Assembly: GCF_016595675.1 (NCBI RefSeq)
Contig: NZ_JAENJH010000009.1
Span: 1-64,000 of the forward strand
Reading direction: 5' to 3'
Length of the DNA stretch: 64,000 nt
DNA from: Prauserella cavernicola
GTDB taxonomy: Bacteria; Actinomycetota; Actinomycetes; Mycobacteriales; Pseudonocardiaceae
Positions 9,155 through 19,383 of this stretch are shown here, in pieces. A program made the translations under genes and the position numbers. The notes under the pieces are model-generated. The model did not search any database and had not been told where the DNA came from. It was given only the letters and a program-made list of their open reading frames with translations. Numbering within the stretch: position 1 is the stretch's first letter; the number at the start of each line of letters is the position of its first letter.

Positions 9155-9529
9155 ATGGCGTCGGTGCGGATCGAGGGCGAGGACCTGGTCGTGCGGCTCG
9201 CTCCCTGGGAGCGGCTGTTCGCCGCGCACGGCGGCCTGAGCGTTCCCCTTGCCGCCGTGCTGGAGGTCTCGCCGCTCGACAGGCCGCTGGCCGCAGCGAG
9301 AGGCGGCAGGTGCGGGCTCGTCGTCAGCGGACTGCTCAAGATCGGCACGTGGGGCCTGGGGGCCGGAACGCGCCAGTTCGTGTGTGCGCGGCGCGGCGAG
9401 CACGGCCTGCGGATCCTGCTCGACCGGACCGCGCCCGGGGTGTGCCACGACGAGCTGATCGTGACCGTGCCCGACGCCGAGACCGCACGCGAGCTCGGCG
9501 GCCGTCAGAGCCCCGGTTCGGCCTCGTAG
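9155..9529 (+). CDS. Small PH-like beta-rich hypothetical protein
   Basis: 124 aa, with GGAGG at 9141-9145, 9 nt before the ATG. The sequence is short beta-strands and turns (VRIEGEDLVVRLAPWERLF, LRILLDRT) without hydrophobic helices, reminiscent of bacterial PH-like domains, but no catalytic residues are evident. Its last 25 bp overlap the 3' end of the convergent gene at 9505-10002. Function unknown. Confidence 0.75.
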   Translation: MASVRIEGEDLVVRLAPWERLFAAHGGLSVPLAAVLEVSPLDRPLAAARGGRCGLVVSGLLKIGTWGLGAGTRQFVCARRGEHGLRILLDRTAPGVCHDELIVTVPDAETARELGGRQSPGSAS

Positions 9530-10002
9530 TAGGCCTTCTGCGCCGGGTAGTACTCGTCGAAGCCCGGCAGTGGCGTGTCGTCCACGGCGGCTACGAGCCG
9601 GTCGAGGTAGAACTCCCAGCCCGGACCGATCTCGCCGAGCCCGTCGAGAGAGTCAAGGTGGTGGGTGAACTGCAGCGCCGTCGTGCCCTCGTGCTCGGTG
9701 AGGTGCAGCTCCAGGCGCCACCCTCCGGACTCGTCGCTCATCGTCACGGCGAGGTGGTGTGGCGCGTCGCAGGCGTCGATGCGGACCTCCGCGGGCGGTT
9801 CGCCGTCCTCGGCGGTCAGGTGCACCCGGACGGTGGTGCCCGCGCCGCCCTCGCCCTCCCACGGTCCGAACCATCGTGCGGTCCGCTCCGGCTCGGTGAC
9901 GCTCGCCCAGACCTCGGCGAGTGGATCCTTCAGCGCCCTGGTGAGCAGGAGGTCGTAGCCGCGCTCGGTGCGGATGAGTCTTCCGGTCGGTGGTGCGCTC
10001 AT
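9505..10002 (-). CDS. SRPBCC / AHSA1-like START-fold protein
   Basis: 165 aa. The pattern LTRALKDPLAEVWASVTEPERTARWFGPW at the N-terminus and the C-terminal GPGWEFYLDRLVAAV are typical of the AHSA1-like SRPBCC family, cytoplasmic proteins with a hydrophobic pocket for small ligands. The ligand is unknown. The 3' end overlaps the convergent small gene by 25 bp; upstream lies aroA in the same orientation. Confidence 0.85.
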   Translation of the reverse strand: MSAPPTGRLIRTERGYDLLLTRALKDPLAEVWASVTEPERTARWFGPWEGEGGAGTTVRVHLTAEDGEPPAEVRIDACDAPHHLAVTMSDESGGWRLELHLTEHEGTTALQFTHHLDSLDGLGEIGPGWEFYLDRLVAAVDDTPLPGFDEYYPAQKAYYEAEPGL

Positions 10003-10039
10003 ACCGTGCCTCCTCGGCAGGGACCCGGATGAGCGCAGA

Positions 10040-11314
10040 TTACGCGGGATCGAGCAGCGCGTGCCAGGCCTCGACGAAGCCGGGGAAGGTCTTGCCGACC
10101 GTCGCGGGGTTCTCCACCTCGACGCCCGCGACCCGCAGTCCGAGCACCGCGCCCGCCATCACGAGCCGGTGGTCGTCGTAGGTGTGGAACACGCCCGCGT
10201 GCAGGGGGGCGGGCGTGATGCGCAGGCCGTCCTCGGTCTCGCTGACGTCTCCGCCGAGCGCGGTGAGCTCCGTGGCCAGCGCGGCCAGCCGGTCGGTCTC
10301 GTGCCCGCGCAGGTGCGCGACGCCGGAGATCTCCGACGGCGCGTCGGCGAAGCACAACAGCGCCGCGATCACCGGCGTCAGCTCACCGACTTCGTGCAGG
10401 TCGAACCGGGCGCCCGGCAGCCTGCCGGTGCCCGTCACCGTGAGCCCGGAGTCGTCGAGCGTCACCTCGGCGCCGAGCTCCCGCACCAGGCTGCGCAACC
10501 AGTCGCCGGGCTGGGTCGTCTCTCGCGGCCAGCCCGCGATGCGCACCGTGCCACCCGCCAGCAGCGGCGCGACCACGAACGGCGCGGCCGTGGACAGGTC
10601 CGGCTCGACGGTGTAGTCGGCCAACGACAGCGACGCGGGCGGGACGTGGAACCGGTCGCGATCGCGTTCCGGCGCGGCGCCGAACCGGCGCAGCATGTCC
10701 AGCGTCATCGCGATGTGCGGCTCGCTCGGGGCCGTGCCGACCAGCCGCACAGTGACGCCCGAACTGAACGCGGGCGCCGCCAGCAGCAGGGCGGAGAGGA
10801 ACTGGCTCGACGCCGAGGAGTCCAGCTCCACCTCGCCGCCGGGCAGTCCGCCGCTGCCCCGGATCGTGAACGGAGGGGCGCCCCTGCCGTCGTCATCGAG
10901 GTCGGTGCCGAGTGCGCGCAGCGCCGTCAGCAGAGGGGCGACCGGGCGGCGGCGGATGGCGGCGTCGCCGTCGAAGTGGACGGTGCGCGCGCCGAGCGCG
11001 GCCAGAGCGGGCGTGAACCGGGCCACCGTGCCCGCGTTGCCCAGCGCGATCGACACCTCGCCCTCACCCGGCGTCAGCGGGTGCACCAGCACGCCGTCGG
11101 CGGTGTGCTCCGAGGTGGCCCCCAGTTCGGCCAGCGCGGCGAGCATGAGGCGGGCGTCGCGTGAGTCGAGGGGATCGCGCACGAGCGTCGGCTCGGCCGA
11201 TAGCGCGGCGAGGACGTAGGCGCGATTGGTGATCGACTTCGAGCCCGGGACGCGGATCGTGGCATCGATCTTGTCCCCGGCAACCGGCGCTGTCCAGGAG
11301 TTTTGCTCGGGCAC
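10040..11314 (-). CDS. aroA: 5-enolpyruvylshikimate-3-phosphate synthase
   Basis: 424 aa. It has the N-terminal PGSKSITNR motif at residues 23-31, [23 protein letters not shown], and the C-terminal [14 protein letters not shown]. It catalyses the sixth step of the shikimate pathway (shikimate-3-P plus PEP). The GTG start at 11314 begins VPEQNSW. It is divergent from pyrG with an 84-bp intergenic region and followed by the SRPBCC gene on the same strand. It is a single-gene insertion relative to the mycobacterial steB-pyrG order. Confidence 0.95.
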   Translation of the reverse strand: MPEQNSWTAPVAGDKIDATIRVPGSKSITNRAYVLAALSAEPTLVRDPLDSRDARLMLAALAELGATSEHTADGVLVHPLTPGEGEVSIALGNAGTVARFTPALAALGARTVHFDGDAAIRRRPVAPLLTALRALGTDLDDDGRGAPPFTIRGSGGLPGGEVELDSSASSQFLSALLLAAPAFSSGVTVRLVGTAPSEPHIAMTLDMLRRFGAAPERDRDRFHVPPASLSLADYTVEPDLSTAAPFVVAPLLAGGTVRIAGWPRETTQPGDWLRSLVRELGAEVTLDDSGLTVTGTGRLPGARFDLHEVGELTPVIAALLCFADAPSEISGVAHLRGHETDRLAALATELTALGGDVSETEDGLRITPAPLHAGVFHTYDDHRLVMAGAVLGLRVAGVEVENPATVGKTFPGFVEAWHALLDPA

Positions 11315-11398
11315 GTCACCACTGTGGCACAGGGGCCGCCACGCGGTGTGGGTGAGGCTCGCGCGCGTTCGCCGGGGGGTGGGATAAGGTGGAAGCCC

Positions 11399-13098
<1,700 letters not shown>

Positions 13099-13102
<4 letters not shown>

Positions 13103-13725
13103 GCGAGCCCGGCTCCCACGAGTTCACGGTGGCGTCCTCTGAGGACGTCCACATCGGACGTGTCGTCGGCCTGCGGGTGGACGAGATCGTGATGCCCGGT
13201 GGCGGCACCGCACGTCGTGAGGTGGTGGAGCACCTCGGCGCGGTGGCCGTGTGCGCGGTGGACGACGACGGCGCCGTGACGCTCGTGCACCAGTACCGGC
13301 ATCCGCTGCGCGACCGGCTGTGGGAGCTGCCCGCGGGCCTGCTGGACACGGACGGCGAGGACCTGCTCGAGACGGCGAGCCGCGAGCTGGTCGAGGAGGC
13401 GGGCCTCGCGGCGCGGCGCTGGGACACGCTCGTGGACGTGGCCGCCTCGCCGGGCTTCACCGACGAGGTGGTGCGGGTGTTCCTCGCGCGTGAGCTGACC
13501 CCGGTGCCGCGCGAGGTCCACGGCGACGAGGAGGCGGACCTGGTGATCGCCAAGGTCCCGCTGACCGAGGCCGTGCGCATGGCGCTGGCGGGCGAGATCG
13601 TCAACGGCGCCACCGTGTCCGGGGTGCTCGCCGCGCAGGCGGTGCTCAGCGGGGCCGAGCAGTCGCGGCCCGCGGACGCGCCGTGGCGCGACCGGCCGAC
13701 GTCGTTCGCCGCCCGGGCGCGCTGA
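13099..13725 (+). CDS. NUDIX hydrolase (ADP-ribose pyrophosphatase type)
   Basis: 208 aa. The Nudix box lies at residues ~80-103, with the metal-binding core [10 protein letters not shown] and the preceding ELPAGLLD that marks the ADP-ribose pyrophosphatase subgroup. [17 protein letters not shown] upstream is also typical. It probably hydrolyses ADP-ribose to AMP and ribose-5-phosphate. ATG overlaps the pyrG stop by 4 bp; the same pairing is found in mycobacteria. Confidence 0.9.
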
Positions 13726-13727
13726 GC

Positions 13728-14210
13728 TCACTCGCGCAGCGGGCGTCCCTGCGCGTCGGTGCCGCCGTTGATCAGCAACATGATGCCGTCGATCAGTGGC
13801 CAGACGGCGCCGACACCGAGCGTGAACAGCGTGACGAGCAGCTGGGCCACCGCCAGTTCGGTGTGCCCGGTGTAGAAACGGCCGGAGCCGAACGGGAGCA
13901 CGATCTGGAGCAGGCCCGCGACGACGTAGGAACGTTCCGACGGCGCGGGCTCGATCACCGGCGGCGCAGGCGGGAGGTCGGGCCACGGCTGCAGCGGCGG
14001 CACCAGGAACACGGGCCGTGGCGCGGGAAGGTCGGCGAACAACGGCCGGATGTCGGCCCTGGTGTGTGCGGCCAGCGCCGTGGTGACGCGGTCCTCGTAC
14101 TCCAGGGGTTGGAGCCTGCCCGCGGAGAGGTGGTCGCTGAGCAGGCGGCACGCTTCCTCGCGCTCAGCGGTGCCGATGCGCAGGATTTCCGGGTCGGAAT
14201 CGCCCCGCAT
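13728..14210 (-). CDS. DUF1707-SHOCT-like and TM2-domain membrane protein
   Basis: 160 aa. The N-terminal [36 protein letters not shown] pattern (residues ~11-48) is the DUF1707 domain common in actinobacterial small membrane proteins. A Pro-rich linker leads to two hydrophobic helices ([17 protein letters not shown]..., [28 protein letters not shown] in parts) of the TM2 type. It is convergent with the nudix gene (2-bp gap) and divergent from xerD. Function unknown. Confidence 0.85.
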   Translation of the reverse strand: MRGDSDPEILRIGTAEREEACRLLSDHLSAGRLQPLEYEDRVTTALAAHTRADIRPLFADLPAPRPVFLVPPLQPWPDLPPAPPVIEPAPSERSYVVAGLLQIVLPFGSGRFYTGHTELAVAQLLVTLFTLGVGAVWPLIDGIMLLINGGTDAQGRPLRE

Positions 14211-14257
14211 ATTCCCACGTTACCGGAGGTTTCGGGCCGCGAGTCTACAGTGACCGC

Positions 14258-15193
14258 ATGGTGACCGGGGGTCGTGCGCCGGTGGCCGGGGTGGTGCGCG
14301 CCTACCTCGACCACCTCGTCGTGGAGCGCGGAACCGCGCGCAACACCGTCGAGAGCTACACGCGCGACTTGCGGCGCTACGCGGCGCACCTGGACCGCGC
14401 CGGAGTCACCGATCTGGCCGCGGTCGGGCCCGAGCACATCACCGAGTTCGGGATGGCGCTGCGCGAGGGCGACGACGAGCACCGGCCGCTCGCCGCGTCG
14501 TCGGCGGCGCGGGCCCTCGTGGCCGTGCGGGGCCTGCACCGCTTCGCCCACGCCGACGGCATCACCGAGCAGAACCCGGCCCGCGACGTCAAGCCGCCCG
14601 CCCCGGCACGGCGGCTGCCCAAGGCGCTGCCGGTGCACGACGTGCTGCGGCTGCTCGACCTGCCCGCCACCGAGGGGGAGCGGCCGCTGCGCGACCGTGC
14701 GCTGCTGGAACTGCTCTACTCGAGCGGAGCCCGCATCTCCGAGGCCGTGGGGCTCGACCTCGACGACATCGACCACGACCAGCGCACGGTGCTGCTCGAC
14801 GGCAAGGGCGGGCACCAGCGGCTGGTCCCCGTCGGCAGGCCCGCGCTCGAGGCGCTCGACGCCTATCTCGTGCGGGCCCGGCCCGCGCTCGCGAGCAGGG
14901 GCAGGGGCACAGCCGCGGTGTTCCTCAACGCGCGCGGCGGCAGGCTGTCGCGGCAGAGTGCGTGGCAGGTGCTCAAGACCAACGCAGAGCGGGCCGGGCT
15001 CGCGTCGACCGTCTCGCCGCACACACTGCGCCACTCCTTCGCGACGCACCTCATCGAAGGTGGCGCCGACGTGCGGGTGGTGCAGGAACTGCTGGGGCAC
15101 GCGTCGGTCACGACCACGCAGGTTTACACTCTGATAACGGTGAATACTCTGCGTGAGGTTTACGCGACTGCCCATCCCCGGGCGTTCGGCTGA
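14258..15193 (+). CDS. xerD: Site-specific tyrosine recombinase XerD
   Basis: 311 aa. An N-terminal SAM-like core-binding domain (residues ~8-95) is followed by the catalytic domain with Arg159 (SSGARISE), His255-x-x-Arg258 ([11 protein letters not shown]), the GHAS histidine near 281 and the nucleophile Tyr290. It resolves chromosome dimers at dif with XerC. TACAGT at 14246-14251 lies 6 nt before the ATG. It heads the conserved xerD-parA-scpA-scpB run; no dif-like site is seen nearby. Confidence 0.94.
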   Translation: MVTGGRAPVAGVVRAYLDHLVVERGTARNTVESYTRDLRRYAAHLDRAGVTDLAAVGPEHITEFGMALREGDDEHRPLAASSAARALVAVRGLHRFAHADGITEQNPARDVKPPAPARRLPKALPVHDVLRLLDLPATEGERPLRDRALLELLYSSGARISEAVGLDLDDIDHDQRTVLLDGKGGHQRLVPVGRPALEALDAYLVRARPALASRGRGTAAVFLNARGGRLSRQSAWQVLKTNAERAGLASTVSPHTLRHSFATHLIEGGADVRVVQELLGHASVTTTQVYTLITVNTLREVYATAHPRAFG

Positions 15194-15296
15194 CCGGCGG
15201 AAAGTACTCCGTTCGCGCCCGGCGAGCCGCTTTGGCCGTGATCTACGTGCCCGAATAGGCTGGCGCCGTCCATGGCCGAATAGGAGCTTTCGCCAC

Positions 15297-16262
15297 ATGT
15301 CGACATCCCAGCAACCGGCACGGCGCGTTCCAGACCATCTCAGCCAGGTGAGCATCGCGACCGAGACCGGCGGCGATAGTGGGGAGTACGACGTGACCGC
15401 GCCGGAGGAGCCGAACGGCAAGGACGCCAAGAACAAGCTCGGCCCGACCGGCCGTCCGCGCAGGGAGATCCCAGAGCCCCCGCTGCTGGACCGCCACGGG
15501 CCCGCCCAGATCGTCGCCATGTGCAACCAGAAGGGCGGCGTCGGCAAAACCACTTCCACGATCAACCTCGGCGCCGCGCTGGCCGAGTACGGCCGGCGCG
15601 TGCTGCTCGTGGACTTCGACCCTCAGGGTGCCCTGTCCGTGGGCCTCGGCATCCAGCCGCACGAGCTGGACCAGACGGTCTACAACGTGATCATGGAACG
15701 CTCCGTGGAGATCGAGGGCGTCGTCCGCAAGACCCGCGTCGAGAACGTGGACCTGCTGCCGAGCAACATCGACCTCTCGGCCGCCGAGGTGCAGCTGGTG
15801 GCCGAGGTGGGGCGTGAGCACACGTTGCTGAGGGTGCTGCGACCCGTGATGGACCAGTACGACTATGTTCTAGTCGACTGCCAGCCGTCGCTCGGGCTGC
15901 TCACCGTCAACGCGCTCACCGCGGCCGACGGCGTGATCATCCCGCTGGAGTGCGAGTTCTTCAGCCTGCGTGGCGTGGCGTTGCTGATCGACACCATCGA
16001 GAAGGTGCGCGAGCGGCTCAACCCCAAACTGGACATCACCGGGATTCTCGCCACCATGTTCGATCCGAGAACCCTGCATTCGAAGGAGGTCATGGCGCGC
16101 GTGGTGGAGGCATTCGGGGACACCGTGTTCGACACGGTGATCAACCGCACCGTGCGATTCCCGGAGACCACCGTGGCCGGCGAGCCGATCACTCGCTGGG
16201 CTCCGCGGTCGGCCGGTGCGGCGGCGTACCGCCAGCTGGCCCGTGAGGTGATCGCTCGGTGA
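15297..16262 (+). CDS. ParA/Soj-family ATPase of the scpAB cluster
   Basis: 321 aa. ATG at 15297 follows AGGAG by 10 nt. An N-terminal extension of ~70 polar residues precedes the deviant Walker A KGGVGKTT at residues 79-86, then LLVDFDPQG and VLVDCQPSLGLLT. This is a chromosome-segregation type MinD/ParA ATPase, distinct from the origin-proximal parAB pair. It overlaps the next gene by 4 bp (GTGA) and lies just before scpA and scpB, suggesting a link with condensin loading. Confidence 0.9.
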   Translation: MSTSQQPARRVPDHLSQVSIATETGGDSGEYDVTAPEEPNGKDAKNKLGPTGRPRREIPEPPLLDRHGPAQIVAMCNQKGGVGKTTSTINLGAALAEYGRRVLLVDFDPQGALSVGLGIQPHELDQTVYNVIMERSVEIEGVVRKTRVENVDLLPSNIDLSAAEVQLVAEVGREHTLLRVLRPVMDQYDYVLVDCQPSLGLLTVNALTAADGVIIPLECEFFSLRGVALLIDTIEKVRERLNPKLDITGILATMFDPRTLHSKEVMARVVEAFGDTVFDTVINRTVRFPETTVAGEPITRWAPRSAGAAAYRQLAREVIAR

Positions 16263-16744
16263 GCAGGCGAGCTTCCCTGCCTGGCGCGTCCGAGCTCTTC
16301 CGCCGGACGAGCAGTCCGGTGTTCGCGGACAGCCCGGTCGTCGAGGAGCCCGCGGCGGCCCGCGACACCGAGACACCCGGGAACGGCAGTGGCAACGGCG
16401 CCGGCAACGGGACCGGCAACGCCGCCGGGCGCAGGTCCGCTGGCTCCGGTTCGGCGCCGGCGTCGAGCGAGCGGCAGCTGGCCCGCTCGGCCGCCGCGCG
16501 ACGGGGCACCGGCAGGCAGAAACACGACTCCAAGATCACGGTCTACGTCTCCGGCGACGAGTTGCTGGCGATGGAGCACGCGCGCCTGACGCTGCGTGGC
16601 TCGCACGACCTCGCCGTCGACAGGGGCAGGCTCGTCCGCGAGGCGGTCGCCGTGCTGCTCGCCGACTTCGACCAGCACGGTGAGGACTCCGTACTGGTGC
16701 GCAGGCTGCGGGACGGCCAGCTCGGTGAGGAAGCCAGCAACTGA
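16259..16744 (+). CDS. Ribbon-helix-helix-like protein coupled to ParA
   Basis: 161 aa. The first ~95 residues are a low-complexity Gly/Asn/Ala/Ser region with GNGSGNGAGNGTGN repeats. The last ~60 residues (KITVYVSGDELLAMEHARL then LVREAVAVLLADF) have the strand-helix-helix pattern of ribbon-helix-helix DNA-binding proteins; that reading is an inference. It overlaps both parA (4 bp) and scpA (1 bp), so it is part of one operon. A ParA paired with an RHH protein resembles plasmid ParA/ParG-type systems. Confidence 0.8.
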   Translation: MSRRASLPGASELFRRTSSPVFADSPVVEEPAAARDTETPGNGSGNGAGNGTGNAAGRRSAGSGSAPASSERQLARSAAARRGTGRQKHDSKITVYVSGDELLAMEHARLTLRGSHDLAVDRGRLVREAVAVLLADFDQHGEDSVLVRRLRDGQLGEEASN

Positions 16745-17619
16745 TGAGCGAGGGGCCCGCGCCCCAGCCCGCCCCCGAGGTGCCCGACCCGGACACACCC
16801 GAGGACGGCGGTTCGGCGTCCCGGTTCAAGGTTCGCCTCGCCAACTTCGAGGGACCGTTCGACCTGCTGCTGCAGCTGATCTCGCAGCACCAGCTCGACG
16901 TCACCGAGGTGGCGTTGCACCGGGTCACCGACGACTTCATCGCCTACACCCGCACCCTGGGCGCGGAATGGGACCTGGACGAGGTCACGGAGTTCCTGGT
17001 CATCGCGGCCACCCTGCTCGACCTCAAGGCTGCGCGGTTGCTGCCCGCCGCCGACGTCGAGGACGAGGACGACCTGGCGCTGCTGGAGGCCAGGGACCTG
17101 CTGTTCGCGCGCGTGCTGCAGTACCGGGCGTACAAGCAGGTGGCGGCGTTGTTCGCCGAGCTCGAGGCCGGGGCGCTGCGGCGCTACCCGCGGTCGGTGT
17201 CGCTGGAGGAGCGCTACCTGGGGCTGCTGCCCGAGGTGATGCTCGGGGTGACGCCGGAGAAGTTCGCCGACCTCGCGCTGACGGTGTTCAAGCCGAAGCC
17301 GCCGCCGACCGTGTCGCTGGACCACATCCACGCCGGGAAGGTGTCGGTGCGCGAGCACGCGGCCGTGCTGCGGCTGCGGCTGGCCGAGACGGGGCTGGCG
17401 ACCTTCAGCGAGCTGGTGTCCGACTGCGAGCACACCCTCGAGGTGGTCGCCCGGTTCCTGGCGTTGCTGGAGCTGTACCGGGAGTCGACGGTCCAGTTCG
17501 ACCAGTCCGAGGCGCTCGCCGAGCTGCACGTGCGCTGGACCGGCGGGAGTGTCGACGAGGCGGCCGCCGAGGCGGAGCGTGACCGCGCCGTCGACGTGGA
17601 GGACGAGGAGTACGGGTGA
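16744..17619 (+). CDS. scpA: Segregation and condensation protein ScpA (kleisin)
   Basis: 291 aa. The N-terminal kleisin pattern VRLANFEGPFDLLLQLISQHQLDV begins at residue ~28, then DEVTEFLVIAATLLDLKAARLLP; the C-terminal winged-helix region contains FLALLELYRESTVQFDQSE. ScpA bridges SMC heads and binds ScpB. The ATG overlaps the stop of the preceding gene, and the stop overlaps scpB by 4 bp. Confidence 0.94.
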   Translation: MSEGPAPQPAPEVPDPDTPEDGGSASRFKVRLANFEGPFDLLLQLISQHQLDVTEVALHRVTDDFIAYTRTLGAEWDLDEVTEFLVIAATLLDLKAARLLPAADVEDEDDLALLEARDLLFARVLQYRAYKQVAALFAELEAGALRRYPRSVSLEERYLGLLPEVMLGVTPEKFADLALTVFKPKPPPTVSLDHIHAGKVSVREHAAVLRLRLAETGLATFSELVSDCEHTLEVVARFLALLELYRESTVQFDQSEALAELHVRWTGGSVDEAAAEAERDRAVDVEDEEYG

Positions 17620-18647
17620 GCGAGCCACACACCGAAGGCACCGGACCGACGGCCGGGATCGAGCCTGCCGACGAGCCGCAGGCCGCGTCGGCCGTCGAGG
17701 CACCGGACGACGAGGCGCCGAGCGAGCCTCGCGACGAGGCCGTCCAGGAGCCGGGCGGCGATGAGGTCGGTGTCGAGGAACCGGATGCTCTCGGCGACGG
17801 AAGCGCTCCGGCACTGGAGCCGGGCGACCCGGCCGAGGGTGCCGGGGAACCGGGTGCGCTCGGGGACGGCACGTCGCCGACCGGCCCGGCCGCGGAGGAA
17901 CCGAGTATCGACGCCCTTGCTCCCGCCGAACGGGACGACCGGGCCGGAGGCGCCGAAACCACTCGGGAGCCCGCGCCGGTGGACCTCGACGACCTGACGG
18001 CCGTCGACGCGATGAGTGACAGTGACGACGTGCTCCCGGTGGACGCGGAACCGGCCGTGGACACCGACCTGGCCACCCTCGCCGCCGACCGGACGCTGCC
18101 CGACGTCGCGGCCTACGACACGCTCGTCTCGGCGCTCGAGGCGCTGCTGCTCGTGGTGGACACCCCGGTGGACGAAGAGGTGCTCGCCGGTGCCGTCGAC
18201 CAGCCCGTCGACCGGGTCACCGAGACCCTGCGCTCCATGGCCGGTGACTACGCCGACCGCTCCAGCGGCATCGACCTGCGGCGCGTCGGCGAGGGCTGGC
18301 GGTTCTACACCCGCGACACCTACGCGCCGTTCGTCGAGAAGATGCTGCTCGACGGGCAGCGCTCCAAGCTGACGCGGGCGGCGCTGGAGACGCTGGCCGT
18401 GATCGCCTACCGTCAGCCGGTGACCCGCTCGCGCGTGGCCGCCGTCCGCGGGGTCAACGTCGACGGCGTGATCCGCACGCTGGTCACCCGTGGACTCATC
18501 GAGGAGTCCGGCACCGATCCCGAGACGGGTGGCACGCTGTACGTGACGACCGAACTGTTCCTGGAGCGGCTGGGCCTGTCGTCGCTGAACGACCTGCCCC
18601 CGATCGCTCCGCTGTTGCCCGAGGTGGACTCGATCGATGACATCTGA
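17616..18647 (+). CDS. scpB: Segregation and condensation protein ScpB with long acidic N-terminus
   Basis: 343 aa, much longer than the usual ~200. The conserved tandem winged-helix part starts at about residue 160 (VSALEALLLVVDTPVDEEVLA) and includes LTRAALETLAVIAYRQPVTR and VNVDGVIRTLVTRGLIEESG. The first ~160 residues are acidic, Pro/Ala/Glu-rich and probably disordered. It acts with ScpA and SMC in chromosome organisation. It overlaps scpA by 4 bp and rluB by 11 bp. Confidence 0.92.
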   Translation: MSEPHTEGTGPTAGIEPADEPQAASAVEAPDDEAPSEPRDEAVQEPGGDEVGVEEPDALGDGSAPALEPGDPAEGAGEPGALGDGTSPTGPAAEEPSIDALAPAERDDRAGGAETTREPAPVDLDDLTAVDAMSDSDDVLPVDAEPAVDTDLATLAADRTLPDVAAYDTLVSALEALLLVVDTPVDEEVLAGAVDQPVDRVTETLRSMAGDYADRSSGIDLRRVGEGWRFYTRDTYAPFVEKMLLDGQRSKLTRAALETLAVIAYRQPVTRSRVAAVRGVNVDGVIRTLVTRGLIEESGTDPETGGTLYVTTELFLERLGLSSLNDLPPIAPLLPEVDSIDDI

Positions 18648-19377
18648 CCAACCCCAAGGCGTGCGCCTGCAGAAGGTGCTCGCACAGGCGGGCGTGGCCT
18701 CGCGCCGCGCATCCGAGGACCTGATCGCACGGGGCCGGGTGAGCGTCGACGGCGAGGTCGTGCGCGAGCAGGGCCGCCGCGTGGATCCCGACAACGCCGT
18801 GATTCACGTCGACGGCCTGCGCGTGATCGTGCGGGACGACCTCGTGTACTTCGCGTTCAACAAGCCCAAGGGCGTGCACAGCACGATGACCGACGACCAG
18901 GGCAGGCCCTGCGTCGGCGACTACGTGCGTGAGCGGCGCGAGCGGCTCTTCCACGTCGGCAGGCTCGACGCCGAGACCGAGGGCCTGCTGCTGCTCACCA
19001 ACGACGGTGACCTCGCACACCGGCTCATGCACCCCTCGTACCACGTGACCAAGACCTACCTCGCCGAAGTCGACGGCTCCGTGCCGCGCGGGCTCGGCAA
19101 GCGGCTGCGGGCCGGGGTAGAGCTCGAGGACGGCCCCGCGAAGGCCGACGAGTTCCGCGTCAAGGACGAGCGCCCCGGCCGCACGCTGGTCGAGGTCGTG
19201 CTGCACGAGGGACGCAAGCACATCGTGCGGCGTCTGCTGGCCGAGGTCGGCCACCCCGTGCGCAAGCTCGTGCGCACCGCGGTGGGCGACGTGCAGCTCG
19301 GCACGTCCAAACAGGGCGCGCTGCGCCCGCTCAACCGCGCCGAGGTCGGTGGTCTCTACCGCGCCGTCGGCCTCTGA
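18637..19377 (+). CDS. rluB: RsuA/RluB-family rRNA pseudouridine synthase
   Basis: 246 aa. The N-terminal S4 domain is RLQKVLAQAGVASRRASEDLIARG; the catalytic motif GRLDAETEGLLLLTNDG contains the active Asp; FNKPKGV and EGRKHIVRRLLAEVGHPV are family signatures. It converts a uridine of rRNA (23S U2605-type in the RluB family) to pseudouridine. The 11-bp overlap with scpB keeps the conserved scpA-scpB-rluB order. Confidence 0.92.
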   Translation: MTSDQPQGVRLQKVLAQAGVASRRASEDLIARGRVSVDGEVVREQGRRVDPDNAVIHVDGLRVIVRDDLVYFAFNKPKGVHSTMTDDQGRPCVGDYVRERRERLFHVGRLDAETEGLLLLTNDGDLAHRLMHPSYHVTKTYLAEVDGSVPRGLGKRLRAGVELEDGPAKADEFRVKDERPGRTLVEVVLHEGRKHIVRRLLAEVGHPVRKLVRTAVGDVQLGTSKQGALRPLNRAEVGGLYRAVGL

Positions 19378-19383
19378 TCGGAC

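Noticed and set aside
14211-15296. A dif site near xerD
   Set aside because: No 28-bp two-armed dif-like sequence could be recognised; xerD is normally not adjacent to dif.
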